This document shows positions 5,809 through 6,060 of a stretch of 6,060 nucleotides of DNA, one piece after another. A program made the position numbers and the translations under genes. The DNA lies in the NCBI GenBank assembly GCA_013694635.1, contig JACDCA010000027.1, forward strand, positions 1-6,060. Reading direction: 5' to 3'. Under the pieces are notes generated by a model. The model did no database searches and had not been told where the DNA came from. It saw only the letters and a list, made by a program, of their open reading frames with translations. Source of the DNA: Acidobacteriota bacterium. GTDB lineage: Bacteria; Acidobacteriota; Vicinamibacteria; Vicinamibacterales; 2-12-FULL-66-21. The number at the start of each line of letters is the position of its first letter. Within the stretch, counting starts at the first letter, position 1.

Positions 5809-6060
5809 CTACCCGATCGACGCGAGCGTCCGTCTGATCCCCGCTGCCAGCGGGGTGATCCGGTAGTTCAGTTCGCGAACACTGCGCTGGCTGTCGAGCG
5901 GCCAGTCGTGTGAAAAAATAGCGACGGCGCCGCGAGTGATCAGCGGCGGGCGGCCGGTCAGCTTCGTTCGCATCTCCTCGACCGCGCCGGCAAGGCGCGC
6001 CGCACCCGCCGGAATCCGCCGCGGCAGTGAACGTCCCGTGACCTCCCCCATGATCTCGAA
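5809..6060 (-). CDS. NAD-dependent epimerase / dihydroflavonol-reductase-like protein, C-terminal part
   Basis: The frame is open to the window edge and gives 83 C-terminal residues. The read starts FEIMGEVTGRSLPRRIPAG, the usual part of the substrate-binding region of extended short-chain dehydrogenases (a xxxVTGRPxPxRRIP-like pattern). It ends with SHDWPLDSQRSVRELNYR and TPLAAGIRRTL, the common C-terminal pattern in which a Lys/Arg-Glu-Leu-Gly-Tyr-like motif is followed by a helix. Closest in my memory are hopanoid-associated sugar epimerases (HpnA) and dihydroflavonol-4-reductase-like proteins. The Rossmann fold and the catalytic Tyr-x3-Lys are outside the window, so substrate and completeness cannot be judged. 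The Met at 6049-6051 is an internal residue, not a likely start. Confidence 0.75.
   Translation of the reverse strand, partial: FEIMGEVTGRSLPRRIPAGAARLAGAVEEMRTKLTGRPPLITRGAVAIFSHDWPLDSQRSVRELNYRITPLAAGIRRTLASIG

Overview
This is a G+C-rich bacterial window (by eye above 60% G+C) with tightly packed protein genes. No RNA gene, insertion sequence or CRISPR array is visible. The gene set is a UdgX-type uracil-DNA-binding protein, YqgE/AlgH, a DUF892 ferritin-like protein, and an ECF sigma/anti-sigma pair followed by exported HEAT-repeat proteins. My impression is a soil or environmental Acidobacteriota-like genome (for example Vicinamibacteria). That is a judgement from gene content and style, not a demonstrated assignment.

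Left part (1-1557, + strand): the 3' part of a udgX-like gene enters from the window edge and shows a reading-frame break around 67-111. Its stop overlaps the start of a YqgE/AlgH gene (ATGA). After a 64-nt gap with a possible stem-loop comes a DUF892 (YciE/YciF-type) gene with a strong ribosome binding site. Its stop codon directly abuts the stop codon of a convergent gene.

Centre (1558-5483, - strand, read right to left): an ECF sigma-70 factor, a membrane-anchored zinc-finger anti-sigma factor, then two exported HEAT-repeat proteins. The larger one has a Met/His-containing N-terminal region, a charged coiled coil, a TPR-like block and about eight alternating HEAT units. The smaller one has a Cys-rich N-terminal domain and C-terminal HEAT units. 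The spacings are 27 nt, 116 nt and 6 nt. This looks like one stress-response or envelope-sensing unit whose signal is unknown. It is the most interesting part of the window. Two repeat-like stretches sit in it: heptamer repeats that encode the last residues and stop codon of the sigma factor, and CGTGTT-containing repeats in the 116-nt gap.

Right part (5484-6060, - strand): a candidate ECF-type promoter in front of the sigma gene, a 60-residue zinc-ribbon-like small protein, and the C-terminal end of an NAD-dependent epimerase / dihydroflavonol-reductase-like protein cut by the window edge. No stretch longer than 300 bases lacks a gene.
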